Shown: piece by piece, positions 1 to 8,261 of the stretch
How positions within the stretch are numbered: position 1 is the first letter of the stretch
Layout of the letters: every line of letters begins with the position of its first letter
Assembly: GCF_024170005.1 (NCBI RefSeq)
Contig: NZ_JALJXJ010000013.1
Location: forward strand, 146,436 to 210,435
Direction: 5' to 3'
Source: Azospirillum lipoferum
Lineage (GTDB): Bacteria; Pseudomonadota; Alphaproteobacteria; Azospirillales; Azospirillaceae
Length of the DNA: 64,000 nucleotides
Made by a program: the position numbers and the translations under genes
The notes under the pieces: generated by a model
Seen by the model: the letters and a program-made list of their open reading frames with translations, nothing else
Told to the model about the DNA's origin: nothing
Database searches by the model: none

Positions 1-2
1 CC

Positions 3-917
3 GCCCTGGTGCTTGCGGTGCTGGCCGGCATCTGGCGCAACCTGAACCGCTTCGGCGACCTGGCCCGCCGCATCGTCGGCGGTGAGGACGTGCCTGACCA
101 GGAGGATGGCAACGCCTCCTTCGCGGCGCGCAACACCGTGCCGGAACTGGCCGGGGTGGCTGAAGATTTCGACCGGCTGGTCTCCACCCTGCGCGACAGC
201 GCCCAGTCATTGCGCCGTGCCGCCGAGGACAACGCCCACGCGTTCAAGACGCCGATCGCCGTGATCCGCCAGTCGGTGGAGCCGCTGCGCCGCGCCATGC
301 CGGCGGAGAACGCCCGCAGCCAGCGCGCCCTGACGATGATCGAAAAGTCGTTGGACAAGCTGGACGGCCTCGTCTCCTTCGCCCGCCGCATGGACGAGGC
401 GGCTGCCGACCTGCTGGCCCCCGCGCGGCGCCGCGTCGACCTGTCGTCGCTGGTGGAGCGAATGGCCGGCGGCTATACCGGGCTTTTGGCCGAACGCCGC
501 CTGCACATGCGCTCGCGCATCGATGCCGGGCTGGTGGTGCGGGCCAGCGAGGAGACGCTGGAGACCATCGTCGAGAATCTGGTGGAGAACGCCGTCAGCT
601 TCTCGCCGCCCGACGGCACGGTCAGCGTCCGGCTGACCCGCAGCGGCAGCTGGGCCGAACTGGTGGTGGACGACGAGGGGCCGGGTGTCGATCCCGCCAA
701 CCTGGACCGCATCTTCGAGCGCTACTTCTCCCACCGCGAACCCGGCCGCGGCATGCCGGACGACGAGGCGGCGGCGCATCAGGCCGGAGCGGCGCATTTC
801 GGCATCGGTCTGTGGATCGTGCGGCGCAACATCGAAGCCTTCGGCGGCCGTGTCCGCGCCGAGAATCGTCCGACCGGCGGCCTGCGCATGACGGTGACCC
901 TGCCGCTGGCTGCTTGA
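3..917 (+). CDS. Sensor histidine kinase, C-terminal part (5' end outside window)
   Basis: The frame is open from the left edge, so the N-terminal sensor part is missing. The first visible residues are hydrophobic (end of a membrane segment), followed by a HAMP-like linker. The phosphoacceptor helix carries AHAFKTPIAVI; the His is followed by AFKTP rather than the common ELRTP. The ATPase domain shows the N box (ENLVENAVSFSPP), the G1 box (VDDEGPGVDPANLDRIFERY) and the G2 box (FGIGLWIVRRNIEAFGG). It should autophosphorylate in response to an envelope signal; its response regulator would lie upstream of the window. No partner regulator is visible downstream, where an Lrp-type gene follows after 131 bp. 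Confidence 0.9.
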   Translation, partial: ALVLAVLAGIWRNLNRFGDLARRIVGGEDVPDQEDGNASFAARNTVPELAGVAEDFDRLVSTLRDSAQSLRRAAEDNAHAFKTPIAVIRQSVEPLRRAMPAENARSQRALTMIEKSLDKLDGLVSFARRMDEAAADLLAPARRRVDLSSLVERMAGGYTGLLAERRLHMRSRIDAGLVVRASEETLETIVENLVENAVSFSPPDGTVSVRLTRSGSWAELVVDDEGPGVDPANLDRIFERYFSHREPGRGMPDDEAAAHQAGAAHFGIGLWIVRRNIEAFGGRVRAENRPTGGLRMTVTLPLAA

Positions 918-1048
918 GCGGCCACATCAAGGCAAACGGGCTTCGGGGCAGAACAGTTCTGGCCGCTGCAGCTATGGTCCGGCATGGCTTAGCCCCGTTT
1001 TTTCCGCTAGGATCGGGCCCGCCAGCCGAACAGCATTCCGAGCCGCCG

Positions 1049-1543
1049 ATGGACCGCAGCCTCGATTCCACCGACATCAAGATCCTGCGCGAATTGCAGG
1101 ACGATGGACGCCTCAGCAATGTGGAGCTGGCGCGCCGCATCAACCTCAGCCCGGCCGCCTGCCTGGAGCGGGTGAAGCGCCTCCAGGCCGACGGCATCAT
1201 CCAGCGCTATGTAGCACTGCTCGACCCGCACCGGCTGGAAGCGGGGATGCTGGTCTTTGTCGAGGTGGTGCTGGACCGCACGACGCCCGACAATTTCGAC
1301 GACTTCAAGGCCACCGTCCTGCGCATGCCGCAGATCATGGAATGCCACATGGTGGCAGGCGGCTTCGATTATCTGGTCAAGGCCCGCGTGCGCGACATGA
1401 ACGAATACCGCCTGTTCCTGGGTGAACTGCTGTCCACCGCGCGCGGCGTGCGGGAAACCCACACCTACGCCGTGATGGAAGAGGTGAAGAGCGTCACCGC
1501 CATCCCGCTGGACGGGCTCTCCACAGGATCGTTGCGGAGCTGA
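1049..1543 (+). CDS. Lrp/AsnC family transcriptional regulator
   Basis: A 164-residue protein of normal family length. The N-terminal winged helix-turn-helix (about residues 5-60) contains LDSTDIKILRELQDDGRLSN and the recognition region LSPAACLERVKRLQADGII. The C-terminal RAM effector-binding domain follows (VEVVLDRT, MECHMVAGGFDYLVKARVRD). Family members bind amino acids and control amino-acid uptake or catabolism genes. The ATG at 1049 was chosen because the conserved domain begins immediately after it; upstream starts would add an unrelated extension. Its closest look is to leucine-responsive Lrp or a proline/branched-chain type regulator, but no target gene is adjacent, so the effector is not assigned. 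Confidence 0.93.
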   Translation: MDRSLDSTDIKILRELQDDGRLSNVELARRINLSPAACLERVKRLQADGIIQRYVALLDPHRLEAGMLVFVEVVLDRTTPDNFDDFKATVLRMPQIMECHMVAGGFDYLVKARVRDMNEYRLFLGELLSTARGVRETHTYAVMEEVKSVTAIPLDGLSTGSLRS

Positions 1544-1818
1544 AGGATCAGACAATATAGCAATTGCCAGATTGCATAGTACTTTGGGGCCAGTCTGCTT
1601 TTCCGGACGCATTTTGCGAGGAGTGGGCTTCGTCAATTTCGCGTCCCCAGTGCGAGCTTGAGCGAAGCTTGTTTGTTTGCTGACAAATTGATGCGGCATG
1701 CCGCTTGCAGCGAAGGCTGTGGTCCGGGAGGACGACCGAAGCTGTCATGCGGCTGCTTTCGTTTCGCCACCATGCCCGACCATCCTGTTCGAGGCTTTGG
1801 CTGGAGCGGAACCGCGTC

Positions 1819-4782
1819 ATGCGCGTCAACACACCGATCACCGACCGTGAAATTCACCTGACCGACGGGGTTCCGCTGGTGTCGCGCACCGACACCGGCG
1901 GGCGCATCACCTTCGTGAATCAGGCTTTCATCGAGATCAGCGGCTTTGACGAACATGAGCTGATCGGTGCCCCGCACAACATCGTCCGCCACCCCGACAT
2001 GCCGAAGGAAGCCTTCGCCGACCTGTGGGCGACGGCGAAGACCGGGTGTCCCTGGGAAGGGCTGGTGAAAAACCGCACCAAGAGCGGCGACTTCTATTGG
2101 GTGCGGGCCAACGTCACGCCGGTGATGGAGAATGGCGAGGTCACCGGCTACATCTCCATCCGCTCCAAGCCGTCGCGCGAAGAGATCGCGGCGGCCGACC
2201 GGCTCTATGCGGAAATGCGCGACGGCCGCGCGGCTGTCCGGCTCAGCAACGGCGAACTTCACCGTAAGGGGCTGCGCGGTCGTCTGGATGCGGCATGGGG
2301 GAGCATGACCGGCCGGCTGCTCGGTGCCTTCGTCCTGCTGATCGCGGCCATGATGGTCGTCGGCGGCTTGGGGCTGAGCGGCATGTCCGCGTCCAACCAG
2401 TCCCTGACCCGGATGCACAGCCACCGTTTGACCGCCGTCGGGATGATCGGCGAAATCCTGGATCGCATGGCCGACAACCGCCAGACCACGACCAGCCTGA
2501 TCATCGAGGTGCGGGACGGTGCCGAGCCTGCCGTGATCAAGGGCCTGCTGTCCCGGATCGACGACAACGTCGCGGGCATCAAGACGGCCTGGACGACCTA
2601 TGCCGCCCTGCCGAAATCGCCTGAAGAGCAGGCATTGGCCGACCGCTTTCTCGAGCTGTCCACGAAATATCTGGAGGACGGCCTGCGTCCGACCATGGAG
2701 CATGTGAAGTCCGGCGATGCGCTTTCGGTGGAGCGGGGCGTGCACACGCTGATCACGCCGCTGTTCGCGAAAGCCATCGAGGCGGATCGCGAATTGCTGA
2801 AGTTCCAGATGAGCAGCGCCGGCCGGGAGGTGTCCGAGGCTCATGAGGACTTCTCCGGCCGGGCCATCGTGACGGCGGGGATCGTGCTCGTCCTCGCGGT
2901 CATTTCGGGACTGCTCTCCTGGTGGCTGCTCTCCACCTTCCGGAAGCCGCTGAGAGCCTTCGAGAAGACATTCGGCCGCATGTCGCTGGGCGATTTCGTC
3001 AGTCCGATGGAGCCTGTCAGCGTGCCGGAATTCCGCCGTGTCGCGTCGGAACTGAACGCCATGAAGGCGAAGCTGGCCTACGGCATCCATGAGAAGCATG
3101 AGACCGAGCTGCGCCAGAAGGCGCTGACCCGTCAGGCCCTGCTAGAGACCTGCAAGTCGATCGAGGGAGACCTTGATTCCACCTGGATGGGCGTGGAACT
3201 GGCGAGCCGGCGGGCCGGCGACGGTATCCAGCACCTGATGCAGTCGTTGGGCGTTGTGCGCGAAAACACCGTGGTGGTGTCGGCCGCGTCGGAGCAGGCC
3301 AGCGCCAATGCCCAGTCGGTCGCCGCCGCAACGGAGGAGCTGAACTCCGCCGGGCACGAGATCGCCCGGCAGGCGGCCCGGTCCAGCGAGGTGGCGCGGC
3401 GCGCGGTGGACAGCGCCCGCGGCTCCGCCTCCGCCATCGGCCGGATGGAGATCGCGACGGAGGAGATCGCCAAGGTCGCCAATCTCATCAACGAGATCGC
3501 CGGCCAGACCAACCTGCTGGCGCTGAACGCGACCATCGAGGCCGCCCGGGCGGGAGAGGCGGGCAAGGGCTTCGCCGTCGTCGCCAGCGAGGTGAAGGCT
3601 CTTGCCAACCAGACGTCGCGGGCGACCGGGGACATCGCCCGCCAGATCGAACAGCTGAAGCAGGCGGTCGGCGGCAGCGTCACCGCTATCCAGACCGTTA
3701 TCTCGGTGATCGAGGAGATCGACGAGGCCGCCGCCGCCACCGCTGCGGCGGTGGAGGAACAGTCCGCCGCCAATGCGGAGATCGGGCGCAGCGCCACCAA
3801 CTCCGCCGGCGGCGCCTCCCAGGTGTCGGGCAGCGTGCTCCATATCCGCGACCAGACCGACGAGATCACCGGCATCGCCACCGACGTCACCCGCCGCATG
3901 ACCGACACCCAGAGCGCCGTGGCCGACCTGAAGCGCCGGCTGGTCATCGCGCTGCGCCAGTCGGTTGCCGGCGACCGCCGCGTCTCCAACCGCATCCCGT
4001 GCGAGGAGCCGATCACCATGACGGTGGCGGGTGACCGCCGCACCGTCACCATGCTGGACCTGTCGCTGGACGGGCTGCTGATCGACAGTAAAGGGCTGCC
4101 GGAGTTCGCCGAGCAGAGACGGCTGACCGTGACCCTGCGCGAGGTCGGCGATTTGCCGGCCACCGTCGCCGGGACCAGCGATCTGGGCCTGCATCTGGCC
4201 CTGGACGACCTTTCCGATGCCCAGGCCAACCGCCTGGAAAGCGCCTACAACGCGATGATCGAAGCGGATTCCGCCATCATCCGCACCGCCCAGGACGCGG
4301 CGACGGCCATGGCGAAGGCGCTGGAGGGAGCATTGTCGAACGGCAGCATCGGCGAGGAGGCCCTGTTCTCGACCGAGCTGTCGACCATCCCCGGTACCGA
4401 GCCGGAACAGTGTCTCGCCCCCTTCACCGAACTGACCGACCGTCTGTTCCCGGCGATCCAGGAGCCTGTGCTGGCCGCCAACCCGCGCTTCCAGTTCTGT
4501 GCGGCGGTCAATGCCATCGGCTATCTGCCGACCCACAACAGCCGCTATTCCGAACCGCAGCGGCCGGGCGACGCCGTCTGGAACGCGGCCCACTGCCGCA
4601 ACCGCCGTGTGTTCGCCGACCGCTCCGGCCTCGCCGCGGCGCGCAACACCCGGGAATTCCTGTTGCAGGCCTACCGCCGCGACATGGGCGGCGGCCAGAT
4701 GGTGCGCCTGAAGGAGGTCGATGCGCCAATCGTGGTGCGCGGCCGGCACTGGGGCAATCTGCGGCTGGCCTATATGCCCTGA
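1819..4782 (+). CDS. PAS-containing chemoreceptor with C-terminal PilZ and an extra terminal domain (Aer-like)
   Basis: A 987-residue methyl-accepting chemotaxis protein. Residues 1-130 form an Aer-type PAS domain (GRITFVNQAFIEISGFDEHE; IVRHPDMPKEAFADLW), which in this family usually binds FAD and reports redox or oxygen state. Transmembrane helices lie near 167-189 and 349-372, flanking a 4-helix-type periplasmic segment, followed by HAMP and the MCP signalling hairpin (tip about 559-600, EIAGQTNLLALNATIEAARA). A PilZ domain (about 719-800) keeps both c-di-GMP motifs, RVSNR and DLSLDG. A further 140 residues (about 848-987) end in RDMGGGQMVRLKEVDAPIVV, a tail I recognise from alphaproteobacterial MCPs but cannot name. 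The PAS-MCP-PilZ order resembles the PilZ-containing Aer described in Azospirillum brasilense. Start ATG 1819 lies directly before the PAS domain. Confidence 0.95.
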   Translation: MRVNTPITDREIHLTDGVPLVSRTDTGGRITFVNQAFIEISGFDEHELIGAPHNIVRHPDMPKEAFADLWATAKTGCPWEGLVKNRTKSGDFYWVRANVTPVMENGEVTGYISIRSKPSREEIAAADRLYAEMRDGRAAVRLSNGELHRKGLRGRLDAAWGSMTGRLLGAFVLLIAAMMVVGGLGLSGMSASNQSLTRMHSHRLTAVGMIGEILDRMADNRQTTTSLIIEVRDGAEPAVIKGLLSRIDDNVAGIKTAWTTYAALPKSPEEQALADRFLELSTKYLEDGLRPTMEHVKSGDALSVERGVHTLITPLFAKAIEADRELLKFQMSSAGREVSEAHEDFSGRAIVTAGIVLVLAVISGLLSWWLLSTFRKPLRAFEKTFGRMSLGDFVSPMEPVSVPEFRRVASELNAMKAKLAYGIHEKHETELRQKALTRQALLETCKSIEGDLDSTWMGVELASRRAGDGIQHLMQSLGVVRENTVVVSAASEQASANAQSVAAATEELNSAGHEIARQAARSSEVARRAVDSARGSASAIGRMEIATEEIAKVANLINEIAGQTNLLALNATIEAARAGEAGKGFAVVASEVKALANQTSRATGDIARQIEQLKQAVGGSVTAIQTVISVIEEIDEAAAATAAAVEEQSAANAEIGRSATNSAGGASQVSGSVLHIRDQTDEITGIATDVTRRMTDTQSAVADLKRRLVIALRQSVAGDRRVSNRIPCEEPITMTVAGDRRTVTMLDLSLDGLLIDSKGLPEFAEQRRLTVTLREVGDLPATVAGTSDLGLHLALDDLSDAQANRLESAYNAMIEADSAIIRTAQDAATAMAKALEGALSNGSIGEEALFSTELSTIPGTEPEQCLAPFTELTDRLFPAIQEPVLAANPRFQFCAAVNAIGYLPTHNSRYSEPQRPGDAVWNAAHCRNRRVFADRSGLAAARNTREFLLQAYRRDMGGGQMVRLKEVDAPIVVRGRHWGNLRLAYMP

Positions 4783-4786
4783 TGGG

Positions 4787-5350
4787 TCAGGGCTGCGCCG
4801 CCGGCACCAGCACGTCGGCGCAGATCGCCCGCACCACGTCGGCCCGGTCGGCGGCGGCGCCGGGGGCGAGCAGCCCCTGGCCGAAGGCGAAGGCGTAGAA
4901 CAGGTAGGCACGGGCGAAGGCTTGGTCGGCGGGGAGCCCGAGCGCCACGAACAGGCCGGCGACGCTGTGCAGGCGTTCGCGGTCGACCTCGGCAATGACG
5001 TTTCCAGCCTCCGGCGCGCGGCGGGCCCAGTCGCGCACCGCCAGCTCGATCGCCATGCCGCGCGGTTTGCTGCCGCCATAGAGCGCCAGCATGTCGCGCA
5101 GCTGTTGCGCTGGCTCGCGCCCATCCAGCCGGGTCTGTTCCTTGATGGCGGCGATGCGGCCCTGCTTCCAGCTTTCCAGCAGGGCGTCCATCAGGTCGGT
5201 GCGGTCGCGGAAATGCCAGTAGAAGCTGCCCTTGGTGACCTTCAGGGCCTTCGCCAGCACCTCCACCCGCACCTTGTCGACGCCGCCTTCGGCCAGCGCC
5301 GTGAAGGCGGCGGCCAGCCAGGATTCGCGGTTCTTCGTCTTGGATTCCAT
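4787..5350 (-). CDS. TetR/AcrR family transcriptional regulator
   Basis: A 187-residue regulator. The N-terminal TetR helix-turn-helix is typical: AAAFTALAEGGVDKVRVEVLAKALKV, with the recognition helix KGSFYWHFRDRTDLMDALLESW. The C-terminal ligand domain is divergent, as usual. An AAGGACGGG ribosome-binding region precedes the ATG. It lies 71 bp downstream of the HTH-ANL regulator on the same strand, so the two may be co-transcribed; it ends 4 bp from the convergent chemoreceptor gene. TetR proteins near acyl-CoA ligases often sense acyl-CoAs, but that is inference here. Confidence 0.92.
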   Translation of the reverse strand: MESKTKNRESWLAAAFTALAEGGVDKVRVEVLAKALKVTKGSFYWHFRDRTDLMDALLESWKQGRIAAIKEQTRLDGREPAQQLRDMLALYGGSKPRGMAIELAVRDWARRAPEAGNVIAEVDRERLHSVAGLFVALGLPADQAFARAYLFYAFAFGQGLLAPGAAADRADVVRAICADVLVPAAQP

Positions 5351-5421
5351 TCCCGTCCTTCACGCTTTTCCGGCTGCCGCTTCCTTGGAGGCGATCTATA
5401 CCCGAAAAGGGCGGTCCGTGA

Positions 5422-7170
5422 CTATTCGCCCTGCTGCATCTGGATCGCGTCGGACGCCCGGCCGCGGTAATGGATGTTGCCGTCGGCGTCCAGGAAGGCG
5501 CGGTCGCCGGTCAGGTAATAGCGCCGGCCATGGCGGAAACGCTGGGCGGTGCGGTCCGGGTTGTTGGCGTAGGATTCGAACCAGAACAGTGGGGAGTGAT
5601 CGACGTCGATGGCGATCTCCCCGGCGCCGCCCACCGGCGCCTCCCGCCCGTCGGGGTCGAGGATGACGACGCGGAAGCCCGGCATCGGCCGGCCGAGCGA
5701 ACCGCTGGCGGGCTGGACCGGATCCGCGCCGTCCGGCCCCTCGGACTCGTAGCGGCCGATCCCTTCGGGATCATAGCGGTTGACGATGAAAATGCCAGTC
5801 TCGCGCTGGCCATACTGGTCGAGCAGGGGGACCTTCACCGTCCGGTTGGCCCAGGCGATCAGGTCGGGCGGCAGCGGTTCGCCCACCACCGACAGGATGC
5901 GCAGCGCGGTCTGATGCGACACGCCGGGATCGGCGCCGTGCCATGCCCGGATCTGCGACGGGGCGGCGGTCAGGTTGGTCACGCCGAACTTGGTCAGCAT
6001 GCGGTAGCCCTGCCGCACGTCGTAGGGGCCGTCGCAGAAGATCGTCGTCCGCCCCAGCAGCAGCGGCCCGACCAGCCCGTAATAGGCGCCATAGGCCCAG
6101 CCGGGATCGGCCATGTTCCAGTAGATGTCGTCGTCGCGCAAGTCGAGGCCGATGCGCATGTACTGCTCGATCCCCGACAGCGCCTTGACCGGCAGCGAGA
6201 CACCGAGCGGTGTCGGCTCGGATTCCGAGGTGTAGATCAGGGCGAAGGCGTCGCCTTCGCGGTAGCGTGCCACCTCGGCCAGCGGCGCGGCCTCGTGCAG
6301 CGACGACCAGAAGGGCATGGCATCGGGGCCGAAGGCCTCGTCACCTTCCACCGTCACCACCGGGCGGGTATTGTCCCGCGGCACCTTGCGGCGCAGGAAG
6401 CCGTTGGTGACGATGGCGCGTGCATCGCTGTCGGCCAGCCGGTAGGCGACGGCCGAGGCGGTGTAGGTGGTGAACAGCGGCATGTAGACGCCGCCCAGCC
6501 GCCAGATCGCCAGCGCCGTGATCAGCAGCTCCGGCCCCTTGGGCAGCAGGACTGCCACCCGGTTGCCCGGTCCCACCCCCATGCCGGCCAGCACGGCGGC
6601 GAAGCGCGCCGAATCACGGGCCAGCCGGGCGAAGCTCAGTTCCGTCGTCTGGCCGGCCACGCTTTCATGCAGCAGCGCCGCCCGCGCGCCGTCGGCGGCG
6701 CGGACATGGCGGTCGCACAGCAGGGTCGCCAGCGCGATGGAGTCGCCGCGATATTCCGGCCGCAGGAAGGCCGAAGGCCTCACCATCAGGGCGGGCGGCG
6801 AGGGTTGTACCGGCGCCGCTGCCTCCGGCGACGGGGGCAGGGCAGGGAGGGAAGGTGGTGCCGGCGGGCGATGCCGAAGCGCCGCCAGATCGCCCAGCGC
6901 CACCAGATCCGGACCCAGGTGATAGCGCTTGCTGCGACCGTCCTGTTCCACCAGCCCGTCGCGCGCCAGCGCCATCAGCAGCCGGTGGGTGGTCGCCTTC
7001 GACAGCCCGACCCCGGTCATCAGGTCTGCCAGCCGTGCACCGTCGGTTTCGGCGTCGGCGACCGCGCGCAGCAGGGCGATGGCGCGTTCCAGGCTTTGGG
7101 TGCCGCCGGCTGCATTGGGGGCGGCCGAGGGGGCGGCGATGTCGGCGGGACTGTTCATGAGGTCCATCAT
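5422..7170 (-). CDS. IclR-type helix-turn-helix fused to a truncated acyl-CoA-synthetase-like (ANL) domain; putative one-component regulator
   Basis: About 582 residues. Residues 25-93 are a clear IclR winged helix-turn-helix (SLERAIALLRAVADA, GLSKATTHRLLMALARDGLV, SKRYHLGPDLVALG). The usual IclR effector domain is absent; a Pro-rich linker leads into the large N-terminal domain of an AMP-forming acyl-CoA synthetase (about 135-582). The ATP phosphate loop, normally YTSGTTGxPKG, is YTSESEPTPLGVS near residue 313, so the Gly/Thr/Lys residues are lost. Other ANL motifs survive (DQYGQRETG, YYLTGDRAFLDADG). The protein stops at GRASDAIQMQQGE, at the hinge before the C-terminal catalytic domain, so the acyl-CoA lysine is missing. 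I infer ligand sensing, not catalysis. It is divergent from an ABC/acyl-CoA-ligase operon. The start is uncertain (candidates 7206, 7170, 7158). Confidence 0.88.
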   Translation of the reverse strand: MMDLMNSPADIAAPSAAPNAAGGTQSLERAIALLRAVADAETDGARLADLMTGVGLSKATTHRLLMALARDGLVEQDGRSKRYHLGPDLVALGDLAALRHRPPAPPSLPALPPSPEAAAPVQPSPPALMVRPSAFLRPEYRGDSIALATLLCDRHVRAADGARAALLHESVAGQTTELSFARLARDSARFAAVLAGMGVGPGNRVAVLLPKGPELLITALAIWRLGGVYMPLFTTYTASAVAYRLADSDARAIVTNGFLRRKVPRDNTRPVVTVEGDEAFGPDAMPFWSSLHEAAPLAEVARYREGDAFALIYTSESEPTPLGVSLPVKALSGIEQYMRIGLDLRDDDIYWNMADPGWAYGAYYGLVGPLLLGRTTIFCDGPYDVRQGYRMLTKFGVTNLTAAPSQIRAWHGADPGVSHQTALRILSVVGEPLPPDLIAWANRTVKVPLLDQYGQRETGIFIVNRYDPEGIGRYESEGPDGADPVQPASGSLGRPMPGFRVVILDPDGREAPVGGAGEIAIDVDHSPLFWFESYANNPDRTAQRFRHGRRYYLTGDRAFLDADGNIHYRGRASDAIQMQQGE

Positions 7171-7177
7171 ATGGACC
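7161..7177. promoter_or_regulatory. Operator candidate O1 (17-bp palindrome)
   Basis: GGTCCA-TCATA-TGGACC, a perfect 6-bp inverted repeat with a 5-bp AT-rich spacer, overlapping the start region of the HTH-ANL regulator gene. A second copy with identical arms lies at 7277. Size and symmetry suit an IclR-type dimer. Autoregulation is inferred from position. Confidence 0.72.
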
Positions 7178-7226
7178 GTGTGGCGGCTTACCGCAACAAA
7201 AAACATGCGCTAGCGGAATGTCAGTG

Positions 7227-7256
7227 TTGAAAACAGAAGGAGGCACGGTATATAGT
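7227..7256 (+). promoter_or_regulatory. Sigma-70-type promoter candidate for the ABC/ligase operon
   Basis: TTGAAA at 7227 and TATAGT at 7251 are separated by 18 bp. Transcription would begin near 7263, giving a leader of about 95 nt before the ATG at 7359. Operator O2 lies about 14 bp downstream of the predicted start. Confidence 0.55.
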
Positions 7257-7276
7257 GCGGAAGTTGCTCATGAAAC

Positions 7277-7293
7277 GGTCCACAATATGGACC
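7277..7293. promoter_or_regulatory. Operator candidate O2 (17-bp palindrome)
   Basis: GGTCCA-CAATA-TGGACC, with the same arms and spacer length as O1. The two centres are 116 bp apart, close to eleven helical turns. It lies in the transcribed leader of the ABC operon, just after the candidate promoter, a position suited to repression by road-block or DNA looping. Confidence 0.72.
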
Positions 7294-7358
7294 CCGCCGG
7301 CCGCCAAAGAGCCGGATCGTGACCCCGAGAAGCGGTACCAACAGCAACGGAGGAGGAA

Positions 7359-8261
7359 ATGTCAGGCGCGCCCGTCGCACCACACCCCGGCCCTGGCCAA
7401 AATTCCCCTGGCCAAAAGTCGCCCACCACCCAGGCGGAGACCATCTTCGAGGCTCGGGGCGTCAATCTGCGCTTCGGGGGCGTCCATGCGCTGACCGACG
7501 TCAGTTTCGGCATCCGGAAGGGCGAGTTGTTCTCGATCATCGGCCCGAACGGGGCCGGCAAGACCTCGATGGTCAACTGCATCTCCGGCCGCTACCGACC
7601 GACCGACGGCAAGGTTTATTTCAAGGGACGCGACGTGACGGGGATGACCCCGAACCATCGCGCCTCGCTCGGCATCGGCCGCACTTTCCAGAATCTGGCG
7701 CTGTTCGGGCACATGACCGTGCTCGACAATATCATGGTCGGCCGCCACCACCTGCTGAAGAACAACTTCCTGACCGGGTCGCTCTACTGGCTGACCGGTG
7801 CCAGGAAGGAGGAGTTGTCCCACCGCCGCGAGGTGGAGGAGATCATCGACTTCCTCGAAATCCAGCATGTGCGCAAGGCCACTGCCGGCACCCTGTCCTA
7901 CGGCCTGCGCAAGCGGGTGGAACTGGCCCGCGCCATCGCGCTGAAGCCGGACCTGATCCTGCTGGACGAGCCGATGGCCGGCATGAACCTGGAAGAGAAG
8001 GAGGACATGGCCCGCTACATCGTTGACCTGAACGAGGAGTTCGGCATGACCGTGGTCATGATCGAGCACGACATGGGCGTGGTCATGGACATCTCGCACC
8101 GGGTGATGGTGCTGGAATTCGGCAAGAAGATCGCCGAGGGCAAGCCGGAGGAGGTTCTGGCCGATCCCCGCGTCCGCCGCGCCTATCTGGGCGAGGACGA
8201 CGAGGAAGAGGCGCCTGCCGCGATCACCGCCGTCGTTCCGCCGCGGAAGGAGGTCGCGTGA
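7359..8261 (+). CDS. Branched-chain-type ABC transporter ATPase (LivG-like)
   Basis: A 300-residue ATPase of the hydrophobic amino-acid transport (HAAT) family. Walker A is GPNGAGKTS, the signature is LSYGLRKRVELARA (Y in place of the usual second G), Walker B is LILLDEPMAGMN, and the switch His is in VVMIEHDMGVV. The first 30 residues are a Pro/Gln-rich extension before the ATPase domain. A strong GGAGGAGG ribosome-binding site precedes ATG 7359. It is the first gene of the operon, and its stop overlaps the start of the acyl-CoA ligase. In this cluster (ligase between the ATPase and permeases) the substrate is more likely a carboxylic acid that needs CoA activation than leucine; that is inference. 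Confidence 0.93.
   Translation: MSGAPVAPHPGPGQNSPGQKSPTTQAETIFEARGVNLRFGGVHALTDVSFGIRKGELFSIIGPNGAGKTSMVNCISGRYRPTDGKVYFKGRDVTGMTPNHRASLGIGRTFQNLALFGHMTVLDNIMVGRHHLLKNNFLTGSLYWLTGARKEELSHRREVEEIIDFLEIQHVRKATAGTLSYGLRKRVELARAIALKPDLILLDEPMAGMNLEEKEDMARYIVDLNEEFGMTVVMIEHDMGVVMDISHRVMVLEFGKKIAEGKPEEVLADPRVRRAYLGEDDEEEAPAAITAVVPPRKEVA

Noticed and set aside
3132..5124. Long open frames antisense to the chemoreceptor gene (365 and 660 codons).
   Set aside because: They mirror the GC-rich codon pattern of the real gene, are Arg/Ser/Gln/Gly-rich without domains, and one runs through the TetR gene. Typical shadows in high-GC DNA.
5351..5421. Possible continuation of the truncated ANL domain past its stop (sequencing frameshift).
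   Set aside because: The 71 bp between the stop and the TetR gene contain no C-terminal ANL motif in any frame, so the truncation looks genuine.
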